A stretch of DNA of 38,829 nucleotides, taken from RGIG3701 sp030530205 (GTDB taxonomy: Bacteria > Planctomycetota > Planctomycetia > Pirellulales > Thermoguttaceae). The notes beneath the pieces are model-generated. The model saw nothing but the letters and a program-made list of their open reading frames with translations, ran no database searches and was not told the origin of the DNA. The stretch's first letter is position 1. Every line of letters starts with the position of its first letter. The position numbers and the translations under genes were made by a program. The stretch is from positions 1-38,829 of the forward strand of contig JAUMVK010000042.1 of assembly GCA_030530205.1 (NCBI GenBank), in the 5' to 3' direction. Shown piece by piece: positions 29,861 to 38,829 of the stretch.

Positions 29861-31539
29861 TACTGGTTTTTCTGAACCCACTCCTCAAAGCCCATTTCAT
29901 TTTCTTTCGGCGCGTCATCGACTTCGTCCTGGAACTGGGTCCCTTCCGGGAGCGAGTACATTTTCATCCGGTTTTGCTGCGCGATCTGGTTTTCCCGGCT
30001 GGTGATGAAGAACAGGATGATCGAGCAGATGAACAGGGCGGAAAAAACCGTGCCTCCGATCACGAGGAACCACGTCAAATCGGGCGTGTACACGACGCTG
30101 ACGGTCTGCGCAGGGATCCCACCGATCAGAAGCGGCGAAAGACGGCGCAACTGCTTCCCGTCCTGACTTTTTCCTTTCTCGTACGACCACGTATTGAAAA
30201 AGAACGCGGGAACTTCCAGCTCGACATAGTACCCCATATCGCTTCCGGGCGTGACTCCCGGAGGGAGTTCCGGGACCAGAACCACCATGGGAGAATCAGG
30301 TGTTTCGTCCGGGAAGAGGAAAATCTCGTAGTAATGATTGATCCCGAACCGGTTATTCACGTCGGAATCGTCCACGCGAATCGGCACGATGCGGCGCGCG
30401 ATCCCCTTCAGGAAGAAAAAGTGACCTCGTTCTTTGGCCGGCTGGTTGAACAGAGGAATGACGGAGCTGTAACGCTTCGGCCTTTTGCCCTCCTTCAGCA
30501 TTTTTTCATGGCCGGGATAGTTGATCTTTTCAAAATGTTCATCAGGCGCGTTGGCTTCGACGTCCGCGACGATTTTGGCGAGCGAGTCCGGAGGCATGTG
30601 AAAAACGGTGTTCATCATCTGGTAGAAACATTCCCGATTCCGAGACGAGAGGCGTGTATCGACCATGGCACTGCGTTTTGCGTCCTCAGCAAGCTCTTCC
30701 CGGTCCAAATCGTCGAAAAGCCCTTCATCAAAGCCCGCATTTCCGAGCAGCGTATCCGGGTACCAGGCCAGCCGTCGGCCAATCATGAACATGGACGCGA
30801 GTTCCTTCTTTTCGTCGGGTTTGTCCGGGTCAGGGACCAAAACGTTTTCGGTCGCTTCGCCTTTTTTCAGGAAAAGCGCGATCAGACCGACTTTGGGTTT
30901 GGACGCCAGTGCCCCCGGTTTTTGCAGTGCCCGTGGAATCTGCTGACAGAAAAGTGTCACGTGCCTGCCGTCGTTGAGTTCCAGCTTGCACGTGTAAAAC
31001 GAGGCGATTCTGTACCGGAACGCGACGTCTTCTTCCAGGTCCGTCTTTTCAACGCTCAAGAGCCGGCCGTTGATCCAGAACGCGTCGAACCGTCTCGCGT
31101 TCAGTTCAGGATTCTGAATCGTGTCCAGGTCGTCGAGTGCGTTTTCTGGCTTGGCCCACTCCTCAAGCCGTTCCTGCGTGATATGCTCCTGAAGGTGATA
31201 GAAAAAGAAAAGATTTTCTTCGTCCGGGGACCAGGGTGTTCCGTCGCTGTAACGCTCCCTGAAAGAATCGCTGACTTCGTAGAGGTTCCAGAAATCCTGG
31301 ATCGAATTCAGTTCTACGTAATCTTCATCTTCAGTTTCCTGGGTTTCATCCGAGGCTTCGTCTGCGGCGACCCCTTCTTTGAAAGCGCCGCCTCCGAGAA
31401 ATTCCACGTTCTCGGGCGGGTCGCTGACGGAAACCGGATTCGGGAGTTCCGTGGGGAAAAACTCGACGTTTGGAAACTGGGTAAAGCCCGTGATCGGGAA
31501 AGCCCAAAACAGGATAAAAAGGAAAGGATGAGGTCTCAT
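29860..31539 (-). CDS. Unknown membrane-anchored exported protein of the RND operon
   Basis: 559 aa, not recognised. A signal peptide (MRPHPFLFILFWAFPITGF) starts the chain. About 30 acidic residues follow near 45-95. The body is a soluble extracytoplasmic region, with one membrane helix at about 490-512 (WFLVIGGTVFSALFICSIILFFI) and a cytoplasmic tail of some 47 residues. No enzyme motif is seen. ATG 31537-31539 has AGGAAAG upstream and lies 26 bases after the RND permease stop, so it is probably the third gene of that operon, where a TolC-type outer-membrane channel would often be encoded. It does not look like TolC (single helix at the C-terminus, no long coiled coil). Confidence 0.78.
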   Translation of the reverse strand: MRPHPFLFILFWAFPITGFTQFPNVEFFPTELPNPVSVSDPPENVEFLGGGAFKEGVAADEASDETQETEDEDYVELNSIQDFWNLYEVSDSFRERYSDGTPWSPDEENLFFFYHLQEHITQERLEEWAKPENALDDLDTIQNPELNARRFDAFWINGRLLSVEKTDLEEDVAFRYRIASFYTCKLELNDGRHVTLFCQQIPRALQKPGALASKPKVGLIALFLKKGEATENVLVPDPDKPDEKKELASMFMIGRRLAWYPDTLLGNAGFDEGLFDDLDREELAEDAKRSAMVDTRLSSRNRECFYQMMNTVFHMPPDSLAKIVADVEANAPDEHFEKINYPGHEKMLKEGKRPKRYSSVIPLFNQPAKERGHFFFLKGIARRIVPIRVDDSDVNNRFGINHYYEIFLFPDETPDSPMVVLVPELPPGVTPGSDMGYYVELEVPAFFFNTWSYEKGKSQDGKQLRRLSPLLIGGIPAQTVSVVYTPDLTWFLVIGGTVFSALFICSIILFFITSRENQIAQQNRMKMYSLPEGTQFQDEVDDAPKENEMGFEEWVQKNQ

Positions 31540-31565
31540 GGGAATTCTTTCCTGGAATGTTTCAC

Positions 31566-34500
31566 TTATTTTACTTCGTCATTTGGTTTTGCTGCCGGGT
31601 GTTTCTTTGATTCCGGGTGAATATTGAAAAACAAAGTGTAAAGCACCGGCACGATGAAGAGCGTCAGGCCCGTCGCTAAAATCAGACCACTCATCATGGC
31701 GACCGCCATGGCGTCGAACATGGGGTCACGCAGAAGCGGGATCATGCCGACCACGACGGTCGTGGCCGCGACGACCACCGGGCGCATTCGTTCCACAGAA
31801 GCGTCCAGCACCGCCTGGAAACGAGGGCCGCCTTTGGTGAGTTCCTCGTCGATCTGGTCCATCAAGACCACGCCGTTTCGGATGATCATTCCCAGCAGCG
31901 ACATAACGCCGAGCAGCGCCATGAAACCGAACGCTTTGTGGAAGACCAAAAGGCCGGTCGTGATCCCGATCATGGCGAGCGGGACCGTCAGGACGATGAT
32001 CAGCGGCTGACGCAGGTCATTGAAGAGTAAAACCACGATCCCGAGCATGATGATGCACGCGATCGGGAGCCAGGCCAGAACGTCTTTCGTGGATTTCTGG
32101 GATTCGTAGTACTGACCGCCCCACTCGAAGGAGTAACCATCGGGCAGTTCGATAGCCTCGATTTTGGGGCGGACCTCGTTCAGGAGGTTCATCCACGAAA
32201 TGCCGTATGCGTCCGCGCCGACGACGACCGCCGGCCTGGAATCGTAGCGGTAGATCATGGCGTCTTCCCAAACGTAATCCATTTCCGAGGTGAGTTCACC
32301 CAGCGGAGTACTTCCCGGTATAACGCCCCAGATTTGAATGTTTTCAGTATTGGCGACGTCATTGCGTTCGCTGGGAGTTCCGCGGACCAGGATCGGAATA
32401 TTGTTTTCGTTTTCCGAGTACATCCCGACCGGGATCCCTTTGGTCTCTCCCGCGAGGGAAAGGATCACATTCGTCCGCGACAGACCCGCGCGCTGGCCTT
32501 TGTTTTGCGAGTACTTCGGCGAAATGGTGAGAGTCTTCTGGAGCCAGTTGTTCTGAACGTCCTGCGCATGGGGCGAATCCAGAAGGATTTGTTCCGTCTG
32601 AAATGCTAACTGCTGCAAAACGCGCGGGTCCGGGCCGCTGAACCGGGCTTCCAGCTCGTGCGGAGTCGGCATCCCCATCGCGAAACGCTGTACACGAACC
32701 TGCGCCTGCGGGAAATGGTTCTTCATCCAGAGCTTTACCGGCTCCAGAAGCACGTCCACGTCATCAACCGATTTTACGTTTACGACGATGTGGCCGTAAT
32801 TGGAGTGCGGGTACTCGGGCTGATACGGCAAATAAAACCGCGGAGGGCCTGACCCGATGAAGGAGGTAAACGACGTGATTCGACTGTCCTTTTGCTGGAT
32901 CTCCTGCAGGTACGCCTCGGCGCGTTTCATCTCTTCCGAGACCGTATTGGTCGAGGTTCCGCTCGGGAACCAGAAATCGACCCAGAACTGCGTGCGGCGG
33001 GCACGTGGGAAGAAGTTCTGGTCCACTTCAAGGAATTCTACCGTCGCGACGGCACAGGCCGCGGCGATCATAAGGAGCGCGATGAGCCGGTGACGCAGCG
33101 TCCAGTCCAGAGCGTGACGGTACATACGATAAACCGGGCCGCCGTGCGGGTCTTTGCCGCTTTCCTCAACCTTCGGGTGAACACAGAGGTAATAAACGAC
33201 CGGTGTCTGGAACATGGCGACGAGCCAGCTGATCCCAAGCGAAACGGCAACCACGATGAAAAGCGAGGAACAATATTCGCCCACGCTGGTCGGTGTGAGG
33301 TAAATTGGCAAAAAGGCGAGGGCTCCAACGATCGTCGCACCTAGCAGCTGCCACGCCGCCCGGCTCGCACCCTCGATGCACGCCTCGGTACGCTCGATCC
33401 CCCTCTGCATTCGCACGATGATCAGGTCACCGACCACCACCGCGTCATCGACCAGAATTCCCAGCGCAATGATGAACGCCCCGAGCGAAATGCGCTGCAG
33501 AACGATCCCCATTGGCTGCAGAAGGCTCATCGTTGCGAAAATCACGATCAAAAGTGAACTGGTGATCAAAAGGCCAGACCGCCAACCCATCGCGATCATC
33601 ACGACGATCGTCACGATGATGACGGCCTCGCGAAGGTTTTTGACAAACAAATGGACGGCCTCATTTACGTCGTCGGGCTGGAAAGTCACTTCTTTGAGTT
33701 CGCAACCGGCAGGGAACTTCGCCATCAGTTCGTTGGCTTTTTGGTGAACCTCCTCGCCCATGCGCACGACGTTTCCGTTCGGGCGGGGAGAGATCGCGAT
33801 CGCGATGCAGTCTTTTCCATCGTAGCGGCAGACTTTGGACGGTGGGTCCTTCTTCACGCGGCGGATCGTCGCAATGTCGCGCAGGCGGATCTGCTGTTCC
33901 GCCCCTGCCTGCTCTTTTCCGGTGATCCTGCTCGCCTCCTGATGCAGGACAGAGTTTACGATGCTCCCGGGAACGATCCGTTCCGAAACCGCCTGAGCCT
34001 GATTGAGCAGAGCCTGCGCGGTCGAACTGACGATCACGAGGTTACCAATCTCCTCAATGCTCTGGAATTTGCCGGAAGGGGTAAGGCGGATATTTTCGCC
34101 TGAGTATTCCATCGCTCCGGCGCTCATCGTGAGATTTTGCGTCGAGAGGGCCGCCAGAATGAACGATGGAGGAAGAGACAACTGCGAGATTTTGGCCTGA
34201 GAAATCTCAATTTCGATTTGCTCGTCCGGTTTCCCCCAAAGTTCCACGCGACCTACTTCACTCAAGAGGCTGAATTCGCGCTGAAGCTCTTTGGCACGGT
34301 CGAGCTGTTCCTCAGGTGTGAACCCCTCGCTGGTCAGAGCCAGCACGATACCGTACACCTGGCCAAAATCGTCCTGTACGATCGGCGGAAGGCACTCGGG
34401 CGGAAGTTCCGTGCGGATCTCCGAGAGTTTGTTTCGCAAATCGGTCCAGACGGCCGGGAGGTCTTTGCTTGGAAGGCTCTGTTTCATATCAACATACATG

Positions 34501-34775
34501 AAAGAAAGCCCCGGCTCCGAGTAGGACCGAATGTGATCGATGTTTTTCAGGCGGCGGCAGGTCCGTTCAACCAGGTCTGTAACGTTTTCTTCAACTTCCG
34601 CGGCACTCGCCCCGGGGTAAAGCGTTACGACGATACCCGTTTTCAATGTAAATTCCGGATCTTCCAGCCGGCCAATCGTGAAATACGTGTAAATCCCGCC
34701 AAGGACCAGCAGCGCCACAAAAAAACCAACGACAAACCGATGGTGAACCGCGTAAGTTGGAAGTAGTCTGTTCAT
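31566..34775 (-). CDS. RND-family efflux transporter permease (HAE1/AcrB type)
   Basis: Proton-driven inner-membrane pump exporting drugs or other small molecules; 1069 aa, full length. TM1 (about 14-33) is followed by the porter-domain opening GRLEDPEFTLKTGIVVTLYPGASAAEVE. The proton-relay pair Asp443-Asp444 sits in GILVDDAVVVGDL, equivalent to AcrB Asp407/408. The two-fold repeat is complete, with the second large loop and C-terminal helices (GLTLFIVPVLYTLFF). ATG 34773-34775 has a perfect GGAGG, 11 bases after the adaptor stop. It is co-transcribed with the lipoprotein adaptor upstream and the unknown protein downstream. The substrate cannot be inferred; it is not obviously a CusA metal pump. 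Confidence 0.94.
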   Translation of the reverse strand: MNRLLPTYAVHHRFVVGFFVALLVLGGIYTYFTIGRLEDPEFTLKTGIVVTLYPGASAAEVEENVTDLVERTCRRLKNIDHIRSYSEPGLSFMYVDMKQSLPSKDLPAVWTDLRNKLSEIRTELPPECLPPIVQDDFGQVYGIVLALTSEGFTPEEQLDRAKELQREFSLLSEVGRVELWGKPDEQIEIEISQAKISQLSLPPSFILAALSTQNLTMSAGAMEYSGENIRLTPSGKFQSIEEIGNLVIVSSTAQALLNQAQAVSERIVPGSIVNSVLHQEASRITGKEQAGAEQQIRLRDIATIRRVKKDPPSKVCRYDGKDCIAIAISPRPNGNVVRMGEEVHQKANELMAKFPAGCELKEVTFQPDDVNEAVHLFVKNLREAVIIVTIVVMIAMGWRSGLLITSSLLIVIFATMSLLQPMGIVLQRISLGAFIIALGILVDDAVVVGDLIIVRMQRGIERTEACIEGASRAAWQLLGATIVGALAFLPIYLTPTSVGEYCSSLFIVVAVSLGISWLVAMFQTPVVYYLCVHPKVEESGKDPHGGPVYRMYRHALDWTLRHRLIALLMIAAACAVATVEFLEVDQNFFPRARRTQFWVDFWFPSGTSTNTVSEEMKRAEAYLQEIQQKDSRITSFTSFIGSGPPRFYLPYQPEYPHSNYGHIVVNVKSVDDVDVLLEPVKLWMKNHFPQAQVRVQRFAMGMPTPHELEARFSGPDPRVLQQLAFQTEQILLDSPHAQDVQNNWLQKTLTISPKYSQNKGQRAGLSRTNVILSLAGETKGIPVGMYSENENNIPILVRGTPSERNDVANTENIQIWGVIPGSTPLGELTSEMDYVWEDAMIYRYDSRPAVVVGADAYGISWMNLLNEVRPKIEAIELPDGYSFEWGGQYYESQKSTKDVLAWLPIACIIMLGIVVLLFNDLRQPLIIVLTVPLAMIGITTGLLVFHKAFGFMALLGVMSLLGMIIRNGVVLMDQIDEELTKGGPRFQAVLDASVERMRPVVVAATTVVVGMIPLLRDPMFDAMAVAMMSGLILATGLTLFIVPVLYTLFFNIHPESKKHPAAKPNDEVK

Positions 34776-34786
34776 TCTTTTGCCTC

Positions 34787-36103
34787 CTACCGGGTCCGAA
34801 CTTTTTGCCCTTCACGCAGAAAACGCGCTCCGGGACCGACGATTTGTTCACCAGGGTTCAGGCCGGTCACGACCACTCCATCAGCCGTCAAACGAACAAT
34901 TTGAACGTTTTTCTTCACAACTTTGTTTTCCGGCGAAAGGGTCCAGACGATCGTTTCAGAACTTTTTCCCGTATAGTCTTCCGGTTTGGAATCAGGCGCG
35001 GGAGGCGCGTAGTCACCAACGATCGACATAAGCGGGACGAGGCACTCGCCTTCCTTTGGCTTGAAGTTGATCGTCAGGCTGGCCGCCATTCCCGGGTAAA
35101 TTTTGCGTTCCGGGTCCTCATTTTTGATCAGAACTTCCAGAGGATAACCATGACCACCGGCCTGAAGAGCTTTTCCCAGGGAATCGAGCTCCGCGTTAAA
35201 TTTCAAGTCCGGGTAGGCCTCAAAAACACACTCGAAAGAGGTGAATTCATTCTGACGAACGAGAAAAGACTCAGAAATCGTCGTTTGTACGAGGATCGAC
35301 GAGGCATCAGTAAACGCGAGAACGGGGATTCCCGGCGCGACGATCTCGTTATTTTCGGAATATTTTTGTGTGACGTACCCACGGCAGGGCGCGACCAGAA
35401 TCGTATCCTGCAATGCGTTTTCCGCCTGGGTTTGCTGAGCGAGAAGACCTTTTTTCTTGGCCTCGTAACCTTTAATTTCCTCATCAAGGCCCTTAATGCC
35501 GTTTTCGAGCTGCTTTTCGGCAGCGATCTTGGCGGCAAGAGCCTGCTCATGCTTGAGCTTGATCTCATCCAGCTTGATTTCCGGAACGGCTCCTTCTTTT
35601 TCCAGTTCGGTGAACTTTTTCAGATTTTTGTCCGCAGTTTCAAATTGAGTGACGGCCGCGTCCACCTGCTTTTGAAGCATGGTAATGGAACGGTCTTTAT
35701 TCGCGGTTTTGGCGTCCAGTGCGGCTTGCACCTCGGCGATCCCCGCTTTCACGGTTTCCAAAGTGTTCAGGAAGTCACGCTGGTCCAGCCGGGCCAGTTC
35801 TGTACCTTTCTCAACCATTTCGCCGATCTTGGCCGTCAGAGAAACCATAGGTCCAGGGACCCGAAAAGAAAGCTGAATCGTTTTTCCTTCTTTGGCAATC
35901 GCAGAAAATGTTTGCGGCCGAAGCTCTTTCTCAAGCTGAGTTTCACAAAGTTGAACAAGAGGAACACGGATTTCCTCATTTTTTTTCAAATCCGCTTCTG
36001 AAGGAACTGGCTCTTTCGGTGCGCAAGAAGATAAAAGAGTCAGAAAACAACTGAAAAGCAGGAAGCCTAACCCTGGCCATCTGGGGGCGTTTTGGTTGAT
36101 CAT
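34787..36103 (-). CDS. HlyD/AcrA-type periplasmic adaptor lipoprotein
   Basis: 438 aa membrane-fusion subunit linking the RND permease to an outer channel. The lipoprotein signal ends in LLSSC with Cys27 as the likely lipidated residue. The split lipoyl domain is seen as AKIGEMVEKGTELARLD and ILVAPCRGYVTQKYSENNEI. Between the halves lies a long coiled-coil hairpin, roughly residues 120-240, rich in Ala, Glu, Lys and Gln. A beta-barrel and membrane-proximal domain follow. ATG 36101-36103 has AAGG about eight bases upstream. First gene of the efflux operon; its promoter must lie in the AT-rich region 36104-36435 but I could not pick it. The C-terminus ends 11 bases before the permease. Confidence 0.92.
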   Translation of the reverse strand: MINQNAPRWPGLGFLLFSCFLTLLSSCAPKEPVPSEADLKKNEEIRVPLVQLCETQLEKELRPQTFSAIAKEGKTIQLSFRVPGPMVSLTAKIGEMVEKGTELARLDQRDFLNTLETVKAGIAEVQAALDAKTANKDRSITMLQKQVDAAVTQFETADKNLKKFTELEKEGAVPEIKLDEIKLKHEQALAAKIAAEKQLENGIKGLDEEIKGYEAKKKGLLAQQTQAENALQDTILVAPCRGYVTQKYSENNEIVAPGIPVLAFTDASSILVQTTISESFLVRQNEFTSFECVFEAYPDLKFNAELDSLGKALQAGGHGYPLEVLIKNEDPERKIYPGMAASLTINFKPKEGECLVPLMSIVGDYAPPAPDSKPEDYTGKSSETIVWTLSPENKVVKKNVQIVRLTADGVVVTGLNPGEQIVGPGARFLREGQKVRTR

Positions 36104-36435
36104 TATGATGCCTTAATCTATGTTTCGGGAAGTTTGATCATGTTGGGGATTGGCTCAAAAATACCCCAAAAAATAAAAAGGAACGACTTTTTGTTTTTAT
36201 CGTCTTAATACTATTAATATGCAAATTTGGAATAAAAGGTTCTGATTTTAGCGATTTTTTTGATAGTACAGAATATAAAACTCCCGAATGAGGAAGTTTT
36301 GCCACCTGGAATTGTTTCGTGTGATTTGGTTCTTTTAATTCTTGACATTTGAAGGAATGAACTTTGAACAGACTATTTTAAACAAAAAATTTCACTTTTT
36401 TTCAAAAAATTCCTCAAAGAAGCCTTGCCGGATTC
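36104..36435. other. AT-rich divergent spacer
   Basis: Separates the efflux operon from the kinase. It is strongly AT-rich relative to the genes on either side. I see no coding ORF or RNA gene. A lone TTGACA at 36342-36347 lacks a well-spaced -10. Confidence 0.5.
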
Positions 36436-36464
36436 TTGACTTTTTTATGAAAACAGATTAAAAT
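36436..36464 (+). promoter_or_regulatory. Promoter of the Ser/Thr kinase gene
   Basis: TTGACT (36436-36441) and TAAAAT (36459-36464) are 17 bases apart. The predicted start near 36471 gives a leader of about 130 bases. Confidence 0.7.
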
Positions 36465-36480
36465 TTAGGAAACTATATCT

Positions 36481-36539
36481 CTGAGTCATTCTTTTGGAGA
36501 CTTTTTCGGCATCTTTGGCCGATGTTTCCGGAAACTCAG
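36481..36539 (+). promoter_or_regulatory. Structured kinase leader with perfect palindrome
   Basis: CTGAGT (36481-36486) can pair with ACTCAG (36534-36539), enclosing the small stem TCGGC/GCCGA and the 12-base perfect palindrome GTTTCCGGAAAC (36524-36535). It could be a leader RNA fold or an operator; I have no further evidence for either. Confidence 0.4.
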
Positions 36540-36604
36540 TCAAAGGTTTAAAATAGTTAAAACAGCTCACAATTTGGGGACTTTAATTTATATACAGACG
36601 AATT

Positions 36605-38829
36605 ATGGCCATTAAAGATTCCGCTTCTGTACTTAAAATCATCGAACGCAGCCGGCTATTGCAGTTAAAGGACTTTGAAAGCGCCAAAGAACTTAGCGAG
36701 GAATTTCCCGACAGTCAGGAATTTCTCAAAGCTTTGCTGAAAAAGAAGATCGTGACCCGCTGGCAGGCTGGTCAGCTTCTTTCGGGAAATACGTCCTTCT
36801 TCCTTGGGAAATACAAACTGGTTGATTTGTTGGGCGCTGGCGGGATGGGGCGTGTTTTCCTGGCGGAACACATCACGATGAACCGCCCCGTAGCGTTGAA
36901 AATCATTGCCAAGGAACTCGTAAAGGACCCTGAAGCGCAGAAACGTTTCCTGAATGAAGCCCGGGCGATCGCTGCCCTGAATCATCCCAATATTGTACAC
37001 GCCTATAGTGTTGATAAAGAGGGGGATCGCTACTACATCGTTATGGAGTATGTGGACGGGCAGGACCTCGAAAAAATCGTCATGAAAGAAGGTCCCATGG
37101 ATCAGGATCGTGTGGCGGTATATATGTATCAGGCCGCCAGTGCGCTGAATCACGCCCATGAGCGCGGAATGATCCACTGTGATATTAAACCTGCCAACCT
37201 GTTGCTGAACCTGGAATCCGACCAAATCAAAATTCTTGACATGGGGTTGGCCCGCTTCCATACCAGATCGGAAAACGGGGCGGAGGATCTGAACAAAAAC
37301 GTCATTGGAACTGTAGATTATATGGCGCCGGAAGTCGCCGAGGATTCCGCCAATTCTTCTCCCAAGTCAGATATTTACTCGCTTGGGTGCGTGATGTACT
37401 TCCTTCTTACCGGTTCAATTCCATTCCCGGGCGATACGATCCCGGAACGAATCATCAAACATCAAACGGAAGAGCCCAAAAATCCTCAGGAGTTTAACGA
37501 CCGGATATCTTCGAAACTCTGTGACATTTGCCTGAAAATGATGGCCAAAAGTCCCGAGGACCGATATGCGTCTTGTGCAGAAATTGAGGAAGACCTGGGT
37601 GAATGGCTGGCGGATGACGGGCACTCGGGAGAAAGCTCTGTTTCACTTGATTTCACGAATTTGGCGGGTGATTCCAAGGCCAGCCGTTCCAGCTCTCTCA
37701 ATCTGGGAAGCAAAACGAAAAAATCGGGCTTTTTCAGTAAGTTTACGAAAAAAGAAACGAAGGAAGAAAAAGATTCCAAAGATTCAAAGGAAAAGGCCGG
37801 TAAATCCGGGAAACTTGATTTGGATATCGATTTCTCTAGCCTGGAAAATGGCCAGAAAGATTCCTCCTCTGAGAAAAAAGATTCCGGTTTTGCGTTTCCG
37901 TTTTCAGATGCGCCTTCCGGTAAGGCCAAGGAAAAACAGAAACAGGAAAATGCCCTGGAAGATACAACCGTCTCAACGGGAAAAGACGCGGCTGAATCGG
38001 CTGCCAGGGAACCTGCTCTTGAGATAAAAAATATGGAAAAGAAAGAAAACAATCCAAACGCTCAATCGGAGAAGAATCCGAAGCTGGTAAAGGCGGTTCT
38101 TCTGGACGACGATGATGACGACGAATCTGAGGAAAGCTTTGTCGTGGTAAAAAAATCCCCGGCTCCTCAAAAAACCTCAATTCCGCCGATGAAAAAGCCC
38201 GGTAAAGATTCGCCAAAGCGCGAAGAGGAAATTTCCGCCGTTATGTCACGCCTCCACAAAGGGAAAACTGCGGCTTGGGGAAGCGGAAAACGGGAAGAAA
38301 CTCCGGCAAACGCGAATCCCTCCCATACTTCTGCGAAAAAAACGGCTGCGGCCGGAAAGAAAGCGAAGATGGGCGCTGGTGGTTTCCTCCAGAAAATCAA
38401 AGATTTCTTCGCGAAACTCACACCGAAGCAGCGTATCATCTATGGTGGAATCACGGGTGGTGTCCTCCTTTTGATCCTCATCCTGGTGATCGTCCTCTGT
38501 CTCTTGGGCGGCAATGATGAAAAGAAACCCGGCCAGAATGAAAATGAGCCGGTTGTTGAGGAAGTCATCGAAGACGAAACTGCAGAAAATAAAGTTTCCG
38601 AAGACAGCAACACGGAAAAAACCGCTGAAGGTGAACAAAAGGCCGAGGGAGATGCCGCCGCTCCGGCTGATGGCGAGCAGAAGCCCGAAGGTGAAAATAC
38701 CGCTCCGGCTGATGGCGAGCAGAAGCCCGAAGGTGAAAAGGCCGCTCCGTCTGACGATGCTCAGAAGCCCTCCGCTGAAAACGCCGCTCCAGCTGAGCGT
38801 GACCAGAACGACGCGGCGGCACCCGCAGC
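36605..38829 (+). CDS. Transmembrane Ser/Thr protein kinase (PknB-like), 3' end missing
   Basis: 741 visible codons, open to the window edge. An N-terminal helical domain (1-65, ending VTRWQAGQLLSG) is typical of planctomycete kinases. The kinase domain (about 70-330) has the glycine loop LGAGGMG (76-82), Lys99, the catalytic loop HCDIKPANLL (191-200), DMG (212-214) in place of DFG, and APE (241-243). Cys replaces Arg in the HRD motif, so it is a non-RD kinase. A long low-complexity Lys/Ser/Glu linker reaches a single helix at about 611-636. The outer part is acidic and contains 14-residue repeats (APADGEQKPEGE type) at bases 38657-38782. ATG 36605 has no Shine-Dalgarno. The extracytoplasmic domain is cut off, so the signal sensed is unknown. 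Confidence 0.93.
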   Translation, partial: MAIKDSASVLKIIERSRLLQLKDFESAKELSEEFPDSQEFLKALLKKKIVTRWQAGQLLSGNTSFFLGKYKLVDLLGAGGMGRVFLAEHITMNRPVALKIIAKELVKDPEAQKRFLNEARAIAALNHPNIVHAYSVDKEGDRYYIVMEYVDGQDLEKIVMKEGPMDQDRVAVYMYQAASALNHAHERGMIHCDIKPANLLLNLESDQIKILDMGLARFHTRSENGAEDLNKNVIGTVDYMAPEVAEDSANSSPKSDIYSLGCVMYFLLTGSIPFPGDTIPERIIKHQTEEPKNPQEFNDRISSKLCDICLKMMAKSPEDRYASCAEIEEDLGEWLADDGHSGESSVSLDFTNLAGDSKASRSSSLNLGSKTKKSGFFSKFTKKETKEEKDSKDSKEKAGKSGKLDLDIDFSSLENGQKDSSSEKKDSGFAFPFSDAPSGKAKEKQKQENALEDTTVSTGKDAAESAAREPALEIKNMEKKENNPNAQSEKNPKLVKAVLLDDDDDDESEESFVVVKKSPAPQKTSIPPMKKPGKDSPKREEEISAVMSRLHKGKTAAWGSGKREETPANANPSHTSAKKTAAAGKKAKMGAGGFLQKIKDFFAKLTPKQRIIYGGITGGVLLLILILVIVLCLLGGNDEKKPGQNENEPVVEEVIEDETAENKVSEDSNTEKTAEGEQKAEGDAAAPADGEQKPEGENTAPADGEQKPEGEKAAPSDDAQKPSAENAAPAERDQNDAAAPA
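38657..38829 (+). repeat. 42-bp tandem repeat inside the kinase gene
   Basis: Units at 38657-38698 and 38699-38740 are nearly identical, 38741-38782 is a diverged third, and a degenerate fourth runs to the edge. Each encodes 14 residues beginning A/T-A-P. Confidence 0.85.

Noticed and set aside
29836..31620. 594-codon plus-strand frame opposite the 559-aa exported protein
   Set aside because: The sense frame has a signal peptide, ribosome binding site and operon position; the antisense has none.

Overview
The window looks like draft-assembly sequence from a planctomycete or a close relative in the PVC group. It contains a 13-base run of N at 1713-1725. No single gene proves the lineage. The assignment rests on the combination of a transmembrane Ser/Thr kinase with a lineage-typical N-terminal domain, a thioredoxin protein with YHS-like tails, a BatA/VWA/DUF58 set, a Tat-exported Gfo/Idh oxidoreductase, a DUF1080 protein, a GH127 enzyme and squalene-hopene cyclase. 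I can support 24 protein genes (two cut by the window edges) and one tRNA-Ser. I see no rRNA, CRISPR array, phage or insertion sequence.

Region 1 (2-2959, plus): the 3' part of a CitMHS/NhaD-type ion transporter with a His/Cys-rich N-terminal segment, then ribonuclease D. Region 2 (3030-12108, minus): a block of seven genes that reads in transcription order TGS-domain GTPase, unknown membrane protein, tcdA, sensor histidine kinase, recR, squalene-hopene cyclase, multi-pass membrane protein. Promoter-like sites before the GTPase, inside the end of tcdA (for the kinase) and after recR (for shc) suggest at least three transcription units. Region 3 (12458-14192, plus): an exported thioredoxin/YHS-like protein and tRNA-Ser(CGA) with its own promoter and terminator.

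Region 4 (14406-23730) is a carbohydrate and nucleotide section. GH127 and Gfo/Idh genes lie on the minus strand. Ribokinase, maf, an exported nucleoside hydrolase-like protein, a DUF1080 protein and a HisN/IMPase-type phosphatase lie on the plus strand. A plausible link is ribose released from nucleosides and then phosphorylated by ribokinase. Region 5 (24044-29733, plus): a BatA-like protein, a double-VWA/glutamine-amidotransferase-like protein and a DUF58 protein, behind a good promoter but without the usual MoxR ATPase. Region 6 (29860-36103, minus): an RND efflux operon (lipoprotein adaptor, permease, unknown membrane-anchored protein). Region 7 (36605 to the end, plus): a large membrane Ser/Thr kinase, cut by the window edge.

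The most unusual content lies between genes. (a) A family of nested-hairpin elements at 22871-22924 and 28585-28776 keeps its internal-loop bases while both stems change with pairing preserved. (b) A roughly 175-bp element occurs twice (17028-17210, 20509-20680), with 27-base inverted arms in one copy. (c) An array of ten CTGGGA-like hexamers, four forward then six reversed, is spaced 10-11 bp apart at 23762-23862, just upstream of the BatA promoter. (d) Several shorter dispersed repeats recur. Many plus-strand genes also lack a Shine-Dalgarno sequence, whereas most minus-strand genes have one.
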